This document shows, piece after piece, positions 18,954 to 27,494 of a stretch of DNA of 51,308 nucleotides; position 1 is the stretch's first letter, and every line of letters begins with the position of its first letter. The stretch is from Ancalomicrobiaceae bacterium (GTDB lineage Bacteria; Pseudomonadota; Alphaproteobacteria; Rhizobiales; Ancalomicrobiaceae): assembly GCA_031291575.1 (NCBI GenBank), contig JARLIT010000177.1, positions 1-51,308 of the forward strand, read 5' to 3'. The notes under the pieces were generated by a model. It was given only the letters and a program-made list of their open reading frames with translations. It had not been told where the DNA came from and made no database searches. Position numbers and translations under genes: made by a program.

Positions 18954-19931
18954 TCAGTCGTGCAGCAGCTGCAACGCCGTCGCGACGGTGACCTCGTTGG
19001 CCCGCGGGTCGAGGATCATCCCCATGTGCGACACGCCCGGCACCAGGGAGACTGGAATTGCCGGCGCATATTGGCGGAAGGCGGTCGGATAGGTTGCCGC
19101 GTCGAACAATTCGTCGTCGTCGCCGATGATGACCCGCGTTGGCCGCTCGATCCGGGCGAAAGCCTCCGTCCACGTGCGCGGGAAGGAGGCGTTCTCCAGC
19201 AGCCTGTGCGAATAGGTCGCGGTGCGGACGCCGTGAGCCGTCTCCGGCACGGCGTAGGCGATGACCGGTAGCCAGTCGAAGGCGGTGATACCGAACCGGT
19301 CGAGCACCGTCAGCGCAATGATGCGGGCGATCGAGACATTGGCCCAGCCGCCGGACAATGCCCGATTTCCGGGGAAATCAGCCGCGACGTAGGGCGACAG
19401 CGCGATGAAGCCGGCAAACCGGCTGGCGCCGACGCTGGCCGCGGTACGAAGCGCGAAGCCGCCGCCGAGCGAATGACCGACGACGAGCCGCCGCTCGCCC
19501 GGATGCTGGCTGGCGGCGAAATCGGCGAGTTCGGCGATGTCGTCGTCGAGTTGCCCGGCGTAGTCGATGTCGCCGAGGGGGGCCGTCTCGCCGTGGCCGC
19601 GCAGGTCGACCGCATAGACGGTCAGCCCCGCGCGCGACAGTGCCGAGGCGAGCGGATGCATCACGACCGAATGGCCGGATGATCCGTGCACCAAGAGGAC
19701 GACGCCGTGACCGGCCTGACCGGGATAGAGGCGATAGGCGAGGGGCGCGCCATGGGCGACCGCGAGCTTTGAGATCGGCGGCAGATCGCTGAGCGTTCTG
19801 GCAAGGCCGGATTCAGTGCGCTCGATGGAGGCGATCGGCGGCGGGCGCCTCGGCTCGGTTATGCGGACAGCGGCGACGACGCCCGCAGCCAGGACGACGA
19901 GAAGCGCAACAAGGAGGATCGCCATTTTCAT
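18954..19931 (-). CDS. Alpha/beta hydrolase with N-terminal membrane anchor
   Basis: 325 residues from ATG 19931 (MKMAILLVALLVVLAAGVV), which supplies an uncleaved signal anchor or signal peptide. The hydrolase fold shows the oxyanion-hole HGSSGHS, the nucleophile elbow GHSLGGG, an acid in IGDDDELFD and a late His in GVSHMGM. It resembles monoacylglycerol-lipase/lysophospholipase-type serine hydrolases, but the substrate cannot be deduced. It stands convergent to phoB with a short gap. Confidence 0.87.
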   Translation of the reverse strand: MKMAILLVALLVVLAAGVVAAVRITEPRRPPPIASIERTESGLARTLSDLPPISKLAVAHGAPLAYRLYPGQAGHGVVLLVHGSSGHSVVMHPLASALSRAGLTVYAVDLRGHGETAPLGDIDYAGQLDDDIAELADFAASQHPGERRLVVGHSLGGGFALRTAASVGASRFAGFIALSPYVAADFPGNRALSGGWANVSIARIIALTVLDRFGITAFDWLPVIAYAVPETAHGVRTATYSHRLLENASFPRTWTEAFARIERPTRVIIGDDDELFDAATYPTAFRQYAPAIPVSLVPGVSHMGMILDPRANEVTVATALQLLHD

Positions 19932-20094
19932 TGCAGTGTTCGAAAACGTTGTCCGGCCAAGTGATAGCACCAGCCGGCCGCATTGGTGCGACATGGCTGC
20001 CCTGACGCAATGAAGGAGATCAGTCTGGGCAATGATGCCGGTTCGCCGCCGGCTACGCAGACAGGCGTCTCGTTCCGCCCGATCGCGCCGCCGC

Positions 20095-20487
20095 TCAATT
20101 CAGCCTGCGCCGCTCGTCAGGCGTGTCGAGCGAGAAGGCGGGGATGGCGACGGAGAAGCGCTTGCCGGTCTCGTCCTCCATCTCGTATTCGCCGACCATG
20201 AAGCCAGACGGGGTGGAGAGCGGGCAACCAGACGTATAGCCGAAGGACCTTCCCGGCTTGATCACCGGTTCCTCGCCGACGACCCCCGGACCGCGCACCT
20301 CCTGCAGCCGTCCGCGCGCGTCGGTGATGCGCCAATAGCGCGAGCGCAGCTGCACGGGCCGGTCGGACAGGTTGGTGATCTCGATCGTGTAGGACCAGAC
20401 CCAGCGGTTCTCGGCCGGATCGGACTTGTCGTCCAGATACTCCGGCGTGACGGCGATGCGGATATCATGCGTGATGGTTTCGTACAC
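20095..20487 (-). CDS. apaG: ApaG family protein (Co2+/Mg2+ efflux-associated)
   Basis: 130 residues covering the full ApaG (DUF525) beta-sandwich: VWSYTIEITNLSDRPVQLRS, WRITDARGRLQEVRGPGVVG, YTSGCPLSTPSGFMVGEYEM. ApaG proteins are small cytoplasmic proteins linked to Co/Mg resistance in enterobacteria, with a biochemical role that is poorly defined. The GTG start at 20487 gives the family-typical MYETITHDI beginning and has a GGGAG ribosome site at proper distance. A TTG three codons upstream is the alternative. It sits about 400 bases downstream of metZ, on the same strand. Confidence 0.93.
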   Translation of the reverse strand: MYETITHDIRIAVTPEYLDDKSDPAENRWVWSYTIEITNLSDRPVQLRSRYWRITDARGRLQEVRGPGVVGEEPVIKPGRSFGYTSGCPLSTPSGFMVGEYEMEDETGKRFSVAIPAFSLDTPDERRRLN

Positions 20488-20885
20488 CGTCGTCAATCTC
20501 CCGGACGTCTATGGCGGCATGGTCCGATTCCGACGTTTGCTGCCCGCTTGCGGTCCGGCCGGATGCACATGTCGAAATCAAAGGACAACTGGCAAACTCG
20601 TCAGTCTCAAACAGCTTCGAATTCGTCATTTTGAGCGGGAGGGCTGGCAGGCAGCACTCGGATGTCAAATTCGCGCTTGCGGAATATCCCGATCGGACGG
20701 GGCTCGTCCGATCGGAAAATGCTCCAGGCCCTGCGATAGATCGTTTGGGGAAGGCGAGTCAATCCTCAGCCGGCTAGCAGGTGGCGGCGGCAATGGGACC
20801 CGGCCGGCGGTGCAAGGGGTTGCGCGTGCGGGGGATCGTCCCTACTGCGTGGCGGGGACCGGAGCGTCGGGCAAGGGGCTCTGGG
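20488..20885. other. Gap between metZ and apaG
   Basis: 398 bases with no gene that I can support. It contains the second copy of the palindromic repeat at 20689-20728 and no obvious T-rich terminator for metZ. Short open frames on both strands lack ribosome sites and domains. Confidence 0.5.
20689..20728. repeat. Long palindromic repeat, copy 2
   Basis: Arms CCGATCGGACG (20689-20699) and CGTCCGATCGG (20705-20715) form an 11-bp perfect stem around GGGCT, followed by GGAAAATGCTCCAGG, which nearly matches the tail of the hairpin at 10459-10507. The inner stem differs completely from copy 1 but is self-complementary, which argues for a conserved structure rather than chance. Confidence 0.65.
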
Positions 20886-22097
20886 TCACTCCGCCGCATC
20901 GGCAAGTGTCAGTCCCGACAGCGCGGACTCCAGGTCCTCGATCAGATCGGCCGGATCCTCGAGGCCGATGGAGAGGCGCAGGAGCCCGTCGGAAATGCCG
21001 AGTTCCGCCCGCTGTTCCGGCTTCAGCCGCTGATGCGTCGTCGTCGCCGGATGGGTGATCAGGCTCTTGGCATCGCCGAGATTGTTGGAGATCTTGATGA
21101 CCTCGAGCCCGTTTTCGAGCGCGAAGGCACCGGCCTTGCCGCCCTTCACCGCGAAGGCGATCATGCTTGAGCCGCCGGTCATCTGCTTCTTTACGATCTC
21201 GGCCTGCGGATGGTCGGCACGGCCGGGATAGATGAGGCGGGAGACTGCCGGGTGTTTGGCCAGCGCATCGGCGACGAGAGCGGCGTTGGCGGCCTGCTTC
21301 TCGACGCGCAGGTACAGCGTTTCCAGCCCCTTCAGCATCACCCAGGCATTGAACGGACTGATCGACGGGCCCGTCTGGCGGATGAACACCTGCAGGTGCT
21401 TTTCCAGGAAGTCCTTCGACGACAGCACCACACCGGCGAGGCAGCGGCCCTGGCCGTCGATGTGCTTGGTCGCCGAGTAGACGACGACGTCGGCGCCGAG
21501 CTTTAAGGGCGACTGGAACACCGGCGTGGCGAACACGTTGTCGACGACGAGGCGGGCGCCAGCCGCATGCGCGATGTCGGCGATGGCGGCGATGTCGTAC
21601 ACCTCGAGTGTGGGGTTAGTCGGGCTTTCCAGGAAGAAGGCCTTGGTATTCGGACGAACCGCCGCCTTCCAGGCGCTGAGATCCTTGCCGTCGACCAGCG
21701 TTGAGGTAATGCCGAAGCGCGGACAGAGGTCCTCGACGATGTAGAGACAGGAGCCGAACAGCGCCTTGGCCGCGACGACGTGATCGCCGGCGCTGACCTG
21801 GCTGAGGATGGCAGCCGTCACCGCCGCCATGCCGGTCGCCGTGGCCCGCGCCACCTCCGCCCCTTCGAGTGCCGCGATCCGCTCCTCGAACATCGTCACG
21901 GTCGGGTTGGCAAAACGCGAATACTGGTAGCCGGGCGACAGGTTCAGAAACCGCGCTTCCGCCTCCTCGGCGCTGTCGTAGACATAGCCCTGCGTCAGGA
22001 ACAGGGCTTCCGACGTCTCGTTGAACTGGGAGCGGAGGGTGCCGGTATGGACAGCTTGGGTGGCTGGGCGGAGCGGGCGGCTGGAGGTCTTGGTCAT
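20886..22097 (-). CDS. metZ: O-succinylhomoserine sulfhydrylase
   Basis: A 403-residue PLP enzyme of the Cys/Met metabolism family. It begins TQAVHTGTLRSQFNETSEALFLTQGYVYDSAEEAEARF, diagnostic of MetZ-type enzymes that convert O-succinylhomoserine and sulfide to homocysteine. The PLP lysine is Lys211 in YSATKHIDGQGR, preceded by VVDNVFATP. The C-terminal HPATTTHQRL and LLRLSIGLEDPADL are family-typical. ATG 22097 has an AAGGA ribosome site. Its 5' leader contains a SAM-II riboswitch and an intrinsic terminator, so expression should fall when SAM is abundant. Confidence 0.95.
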   Translation of the reverse strand: MTKTSSRPLRPATQAVHTGTLRSQFNETSEALFLTQGYVYDSAEEAEARFLNLSPGYQYSRFANPTVTMFEERIAALEGAEVARATATGMAAVTAAILSQVSAGDHVVAAKALFGSCLYIVEDLCPRFGITSTLVDGKDLSAWKAAVRPNTKAFFLESPTNPTLEVYDIAAIADIAHAAGARLVVDNVFATPVFQSPLKLGADVVVYSATKHIDGQGRCLAGVVLSSKDFLEKHLQVFIRQTGPSISPFNAWVMLKGLETLYLRVEKQAANAALVADALAKHPAVSRLIYPGRADHPQAEIVKKQMTGGSSMIAFAVKGGKAGAFALENGLEVIKISNNLGDAKSLITHPATTTHQRLKPEQRAELGISDGLLRLSIGLEDPADLIEDLESALSGLTLADAAE

Positions 22098-22136
22098 GGA
22101 ACGTCCTTCACGGAGCGCAAGGGGTCGCAGATACGA

Positions 22137-22171
22137 CAAAACCCGGCCTGCTTTCACAGCAAAGACCGGGT
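22137..22171 (-). terminator. Intrinsic terminator in the metZ leader
   Basis: On the minus strand ACCCGGTC (22164-22171) pairs with GGCCGGGT (22141-22148), with a small inner hairpin TGCT/AGCA, and is followed by TTTT. It lies between the SAM-II aptamer and the metZ ATG. The segment just upstream, CCGGG near 22183-22188, could pair with the same CCCGG and act as an antiterminator. Confidence 0.75.
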
Positions 22172-22188
22172 GCGCTCTCGTACCCCGG

Positions 22189-22246
22189 CCTTTTTTAGCG
22201 CTTTGTTTTACGTGGCGGCAAGCCGGCCGGCTCAAATGACCACGAT
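22189..22246 (-). ncRNA. SAM-II riboswitch (SAM_alpha) upstream of metZ
   Basis: Read on the minus strand, CGTGG (22240-22244) pairs with CCACG (22211-22215). The loop carries ATTTGAGCCGG and CCGGCTTGC, and the 3' part reads TAAAACAAAGC followed by GCTAAAAAAGG. These are the conserved blocks of the SAM-II pseudoknot aptamer: AUUU after the first strand, UUGC before the second, and the GCUAAAA 3' segment. The position upstream of metZ fits the known alphaproteobacterial distribution. Confidence 0.92.
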
Positions 22247-22279
22247 GTCCGCCGAATTAAGGACCAAGCGGCGGACGTG

Positions 22280-22927
22280 TCAAGAGCCGCTTTCGGGGGC
22301 GATCCTCGCGGCCACCAGTGCGGCCATCGCCGCCGCCTCGCCCGACGCCTCGGCGGTCAGTCCGGCGGCGACCCCGGCCCGGTCGGCCTCGGTTCGGTTC
22401 TGGCTGACCTTCCACTTGCCGGCAAGACGGTCGACGACGATCTCGATGCCGACGATGCCGCGTACCTGCTGGGCCAGGAATTCGGCCGGCGCGTCGTCGA
22501 CGCCCCACGGCTCGGACCGGGTGGATTCCTGCGCTTCGGTGAGGGCCCGGATCTGCCGGCCCGTCCATTCGGCATCGTCGTGCACATGGATCGTCCCATG
22601 TGCCTCGACGACGACGTAGTTCCAGGTCGGCACGACCTTTCCCGTCGCCGCCTTGGTCGCATACCAGGACGGTGAGACGTAGTGCTCGGGCCCGGAGAAG
22701 GCGACCAGCACCGGTTCCGCCGCCCGGACCTCGCGCCAGAGCGGATTGCCGCGCGAGACATGGCCGAGCAGCCGGCGGGAGCCGTCGTCGTCGGCGAGAA
22801 GGAAGGGAATGAGGTCCGCCGTCAGCCCTTCGGGGCCATTGCGGACGAGAAGCCCGAGCGGATAGGCGCGCATGGCGGCGACCAGGACGTCGATGCGCGG
22901 TTCGTCGAAGACCGGCGGACGGTACAT
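22280..22927 (-). CDS. FMN-binding negative transcriptional regulator, PaiB family
   Basis: 215 residues. The start MYRPPVFDEPRIDVLVAAMR and the segments LIPFLLADD, LLGHVSRGNPLWRE, FSGPEHYVSPSWYATK and VVPTWNYVVVEAHG are the PaiB/FMN-binding split-barrel signature. Family members bind flavin, and PaiB was named as a repressor of sporulation and protease genes in Bacillus. In proteobacteria the role is unclear. The GGGAGG Shine-Dalgarno is seven bases before ATG 22927. It is divergent from the metallophosphoesterase. Confidence 0.93.
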   Translation of the reverse strand: MYRPPVFDEPRIDVLVAAMRAYPLGLLVRNGPEGLTADLIPFLLADDDGSRRLLGHVSRGNPLWREVRAAEPVLVAFSGPEHYVSPSWYATKAATGKVVPTWNYVVVEAHGTIHVHDDAEWTGRQIRALTEAQESTRSEPWGVDDAPAEFLAQQVRGIVGIEIVVDRLAGKWKVSQNRTEADRAGVAAGLTAEASGEAAAMAALVAARIAPESGS

Positions 22928-23245
22928 GCGGGGCCTCCCGTCGAGGGTTGGAATTTACACCTGCGCGTATTGCCGCACCAGCTGTGTTGGGTTGGCAGAC
23001 GGGCCGAGTGTATAGGACAAGTTTGATATCTGACCGTAGCTTACACTCCGGCATCGAGCGTCAGGTGTCACAATTCGCGGATTGACAATCTATGTATTGT
23101 ACCCAATACTCGTTCTACCTGAGCTAGTATCGCTCGGGCTTAGTTGGCGGATAACATTTCCAGTCCAGGCCGGCGTATTATTATTCCCGAGACGGCGTCG
23201 GCTCGAGCAAAAGCGATCAATCCGGCTTGATGAGGGAGGAATCCC
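22928..23245. promoter_or_regulatory. Divergent control region between paiB-like gene and metallophosphoesterase
   Basis: 318 bases, AT-richer than average. A promoter toward the right reads TTGACA (23082-23087), 17 bases, AATACT (23105-23110). The perfect inverted repeat GTATTG-TACC-CAATAC (23094-23109) overlaps the spacer and -10 box, as an operator would. A second, wider inverted repeat GAGTGTA (23006-23012) / TACACTC (23042-23048) lies upstream. No gene is seen inside. Confidence 0.55.
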
Positions 23246-24457
23246 ATGACGACGCACGCCTTTTCCACGGGTGAAGGTGCCAACGGTCGGCGCAGCCATG
23301 CTATGCCGGCGCTCGCCACCGATCGCCTGGTACCCCAATCCAAGCGCTTTGTTCCGACACACTTTCCATTTCAGCCGCTGCCGCAGCCAAACGGCCCGGC
23401 CCCCTACCGCTACGATCTGTCGCGACTGCTGCCGCAGAGCGACATTCAGGCGATCAAGCAAGCCGGCAAGCTCGTGTTTCACAGTCTGGGGGATACCGGC
23501 GACTTCCGGGGGCAGCAGAAGCAATTCGTCGCTCAGATGATGACTGACGATGCAGAGGCGCTTGATGCTCAGTCGAAGCCTGCTTTCTGCTATCATCTTG
23601 GCGATGTTGTCTATTTTGCAGGCGACATCGACAAATACGGCGACGATTTCTATGCGACCTATCAAGAGTATCCCGCCTTCATCGTCGCCATTCCGGGCAA
23701 CCACGATTGCCAACCGGATGATCCCCAGGATGGCGCCATCGACCCCAACAAAGTGCCGCTCGATGGTTATGTGCAGAATTTCATGTCGAAGAATCCGCAT
23801 CAATTGGGCTCGTTCAAGACCGGTTCGGGGCGGACGCAGATGGATCTGCCGAACGTCTATTGGACGTTCATCACGCCACTGGCCACGATCATCGGTCTAT
23901 TCTCCAACGTCAGCGAGACCGAAGGCGAACTCCATCAGGACCAGATCGACTGGTTCCACGCAGAGTTGACCGCCGCCGACAAGTCGAAAGCGCTGATCGT
24001 CGCCATCCATCACCCGCCGTTTTCCGGCGACACCGATCATTCCGGCAGCAGCGCGGTGTCGCACATCCTTACCAGCGCTTTCGCCGCCACAGGCGTATAT
24101 CCGCATATCGTCCTGTCGGGACACGTGCACAACTATCAACGCTTCTTGCATCAGCCGGCAAATGGCACCGCGGTGACCTGCTTGGTATCCGGCAACGGCG
24201 GCTATACCCGGCTGGGTCGGCTGCAGAAAGTGAACGGCAGCTATCCGACAGTCCCACAGGAGGTCGACGCAGAGCTCACGCTCGAACAATACGATCACGA
24301 GCGCTACGGATTTCTGCGGATCGAAGTGAGTGAAACGCTGATCGAGGTCGTCAGCCTCGGTGCCCAATATGCCCCTGGTCAGGTCGTGACCCCGGATGTC
24401 ATCGACCACTTCAAGATTGATCTCGCCAGCCGCAAAGTCACAATGCCTACGCCATGA
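23246..24457 (+). CDS. Metallophosphoesterase (calcineurin-like, purple-acid-phosphatase type)
   Basis: 403 residues. The five metal-binding blocks are all present: SLGDTGD, LGDVVYFAGD, IPGNHD, AIHHPPFSGDTDHSG and LSGHVHNYQRF. It should be an active binuclear-metal phosphoesterase. There is no signal peptide, so a cytoplasmic location is likely. The C-terminal part, after residue about 310, is a beta-rich extension. Codon use is visibly richer in T-ending codons (GAT, GCT, TAT) than neighbouring genes, suggesting acquisition by transfer. GGGAGGA ribosome site before ATG 23246. Substrate unknown. Confidence 0.9.
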   Translation: MTTHAFSTGEGANGRRSHAMPALATDRLVPQSKRFVPTHFPFQPLPQPNGPAPYRYDLSRLLPQSDIQAIKQAGKLVFHSLGDTGDFRGQQKQFVAQMMTDDAEALDAQSKPAFCYHLGDVVYFAGDIDKYGDDFYATYQEYPAFIVAIPGNHDCQPDDPQDGAIDPNKVPLDGYVQNFMSKNPHQLGSFKTGSGRTQMDLPNVYWTFITPLATIIGLFSNVSETEGELHQDQIDWFHAELTAADKSKALIVAIHHPPFSGDTDHSGSSAVSHILTSAFAATGVYPHIVLSGHVHNYQRFLHQPANGTAVTCLVSGNGGYTRLGRLQKVNGSYPTVPQEVDAELTLEQYDHERYGFLRIEVSETLIEVVSLGAQYAPGQVVTPDVIDHFKIDLASRKVTMPTP

Positions 24458-24491
24458 TGTCGTTCGGGCTGGCGGGCAACCGCCAGCTCGT

Positions 24492-24521
24492 GGATCACCG
24501 CGGCCGTCGTCGCGGTGATCC
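24492..24521. terminator. GC-rich hairpin between convergent genes
   Basis: A perfect 11-bp inverted repeat, GGATCACCGCG (24492-24502) and CGCGGTGATCC (24511-24521), with an 8-base loop lies 34 bases after the metallophosphoesterase stop and 72 bases from the end of the convergent DUF4337 gene. No T-run is present. It could serve both directions as a Rho-independent-like or RNA-stabilising structure. Confidence 0.5.
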
Positions 24522-24593
24522 GCCGGATCGAGGATGCGCTCCGCCACGCCCGCGTCTGATGCCGCGCGCCGGGCGTCGCAGTTTGCCGGTCGA

Positions 24594-25169
24594 TCAGCTG
24601 AGGAAGTCGGTCAGCACCTTGACGCTGTCGTGCAGGACCATCCAGTTGTTGAAGCCGCCGACGCCGAACACCATGCCGCCAGCGCCGAGGAGCGAGGCCA
24701 GGCCGAACAGCCAACGCACACGGGTCAGCGCGGTGACCGCGAACATGGCCAGTGACACCGACAGAAGCGCATCTGAGAGATCAAACAGATCATCGCGGTT
24801 GTTGCCGGCGTCATAGTCGGCCTGGCGTGCCTTGGCTTTGGTCGAGGCTTCCTCGGCGCGCGCCTTGTAGGTGTCGGCGGTCTTCTGCCAGTCCTCGATC
24901 GACTTGCTGCGCGCCTCGCCATCCGGCTGGGTTGCCTTCAGTTGGGCAATTGCCAGTTCGACGCCGAATTGCCGCTGCCGGCGGGCCTGAAATTCGTTCC
25001 AGTAGTCGACGGTCTCGGCCTGCGCCTTCTGCATCGCCTGGACGATATTGTCGTCCTTGATCTTGGTGACGGCCATGAAGGCGGAGATCAGAGCCACGGC
25101 AATGGCGATGGCGTTGAAAAAACCGCGGTCGCTGCCCGTGGGCGGCTCAGGGAGTTCAATTTCGGACAT
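24594..25169 (-). CDS. DUF4337 domain-containing membrane protein
   Basis: 191 residues from ATG 25169 (MSEIELPEPPTG), which has a TTGGAG ribosome site. A transmembrane helix near residues 16-37 is followed by a long charged, Ala/Gln/Lys-rich coiled segment (KAQAETVDYWNEFQARRQRQ through KAKARQADYDAGNN), then two C-terminal hydrophobic helices. This matches the DUF4337 arrangement. The function is unknown. The spacing of about 100 bases from the YbjQ-family gene upstream on the same strand allows co-transcription. Confidence 0.82.
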   Translation of the reverse strand: MSEIELPEPPTGSDRGFFNAIAIAVALISAFMAVTKIKDDNIVQAMQKAQAETVDYWNEFQARRQRQFGVELAIAQLKATQPDGEARSKSIEDWQKTADTYKARAEEASTKAKARQADYDAGNNRDDLFDLSDALLSVSLAMFAVTALTRVRWLFGLASLLGAGGMVFGVGGFNNWMVLHDSVKVLTDFLS

Positions 25170-25274
25170 TCGGAATGCTCCAACAGTGTCAGACACCAAA
25201 AATCGGCGGCCCGGCTTGGCCGGTCGCTTCGCATAGCACACGAACGCGCATACGAAAAACGACGAAGGGAGCGG

Positions 25275-25610
25275 TCAGCGCTTCGGCTCGAGCAACACCG
25301 CGGTGCCGTACGCCAGCACTTCAGACAGTCCCTGGCCGAGTTCCGTCGAGGCAAAACGGAAGCCGATGATGCCGTTGGCACCGAGCGTGCCGGCGTCCGC
25401 CAGCATCTTTTCGAAGGCCTCCGCCCGCGCCTGCTCGCACAACTGGGTGTAGACCGTGATGTTGCCGCCGAAGATGGTCTGTATCGAACCGAAGAAATTG
25501 CCGATCACCGAGCGTGAGCGCACGACGATGCCGTGGGCGACGCCCATCTCGCGGACGATGCGATAGGTCTGAAATTCGAGGCCGGTGGTGACGAAATCGC
25601 TTCTGAGCAT
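25275..25610 (-). CDS. YbjQ family (UPF0145/DUF74) protein
   Basis: 111 residues with the family pattern VTTGLEFQTYRIVREMGVAHG, GIVVRSRSVIGNFFGSIQ and ANGIIGFRFASTEL...VLAYGTAVLLEP. YbjQ proteins are small, pentamer-forming cytoplasmic proteins sometimes annotated as heavy-metal binding; a molecular function is not established. A CGGAGGA ribosome site precedes ATG 25610. It is divergent from ahcY. Confidence 0.93.
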   Translation of the reverse strand: MLRSDFVTTGLEFQTYRIVREMGVAHGIVVRSRSVIGNFFGSIQTIFGGNITVYTQLCEQARAEAFEKMLADAGTLGANGIIGFRFASTELGQGLSEVLAYGTAVLLEPKR

Positions 25611-25753
25611 GGGAAATCCTCCGAGGTCGCGGGGAATCGAGCCGCATCACCGGGAGAAAGTGTGCCGGAAGCGAGGACGGAAGGACAGAGGCAAGGCTGC
25701 GCCGCTGGCGCCGCCAGCGAACCGCCATCATTATGCAGAACTTCCTTAACTGC

Positions 25754-25777
25754 GGATATAAAGAAATCTTTATGTCC
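25754..25777 (+). promoter_or_regulatory. Palindromic operator upstream of ahcY (SahR-like)
   Basis: GGATATAAAG (25754-25763) and CTTTATGTCC (25768-25777) form a 24-bp palindrome with one mismatch and a 4-base centre, placed immediately upstream of the ahcY -35 box. It resembles the ATATAAAG-type palindromes that I recall for ArsR-family regulators of the SAH/methionine cycle in Rhizobiales. The regulator gene is not in the window. Confidence 0.6.
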
Positions 25778-25780
25778 TTA

Positions 25781-25809
25781 TTGAATGGTTCGTTCGGCTC
25801 GGCTATAAG
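25781..25809 (+). promoter_or_regulatory. Probable ahcY promoter
   Basis: TTGAAT (25781-25786), a 17-base spacer and TATAAG (25804-25809), about 90 bases upstream of the ahcY start codon. The same -35/-10 style is present upstream of gyrB. Confidence 0.65.
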
Positions 25810-25898
25810 CCCGGGCAACTCGCGGGCCAAACTGCCCGCCGATTTGCCGTATGCCGGTCGGCCTGTCGCCGAGCCGGCCGCACCTAAAGGAGTTGCCG

Positions 25899-27293
<1,395 letters not shown>

Positions 27294-27322
27294 TCGTTCA
27301 CCCTTCGTTTTTCTAGATCTGG

Positions 27323-27359
27323 GGGTCGCGTTACGCAGTAACGTGACCCTTTGATTTTT
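27323..27359 (+). terminator. Strong intrinsic terminator after ahcY
   Basis: GGGTCGCGTTAC (27323-27334) pairs with GTAACGTGACCC (27338-27349) over 12 bp with one G-T pair and the loop GCA, followed by TTTGATTTTT. It is 29 bases past the ahcY stop. Confidence 0.92.
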
Positions 27360-27368
27360 CCCACCCAG

Positions 27369-27413
27369 GACTCTCCTCAGCGATTCACGAACGCTGTATC
27401 GTCAAAGTGATTC
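27369..27413 (+). promoter_or_regulatory. Cluster of three GANTC (CcrM) sites upstream of the DivL-like gene
   Basis: GACTC at 27369, GATTC at 27382 and GATTC at 27409 lie within 45 bases in the promoter-proximal region of the kinase gene. GANTC is the recognition site of the cell-cycle methyltransferase CcrM of alphaproteobacteria and is expected about once per 256 bases by chance at even composition. The two GATTC sites sit in the near-repeats GATTCACGA and GATTCGCGA. I could not fix -35/-10 boxes. Confidence 0.4.
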
Positions 27414-27494
27414 GCGAGGGGGTCGCGTCCATCTTGGCCCACGGCGCGTCAGGCACGAGTTCATGACAGTTCGACGCTTTTGAGGGCCTTCGGC

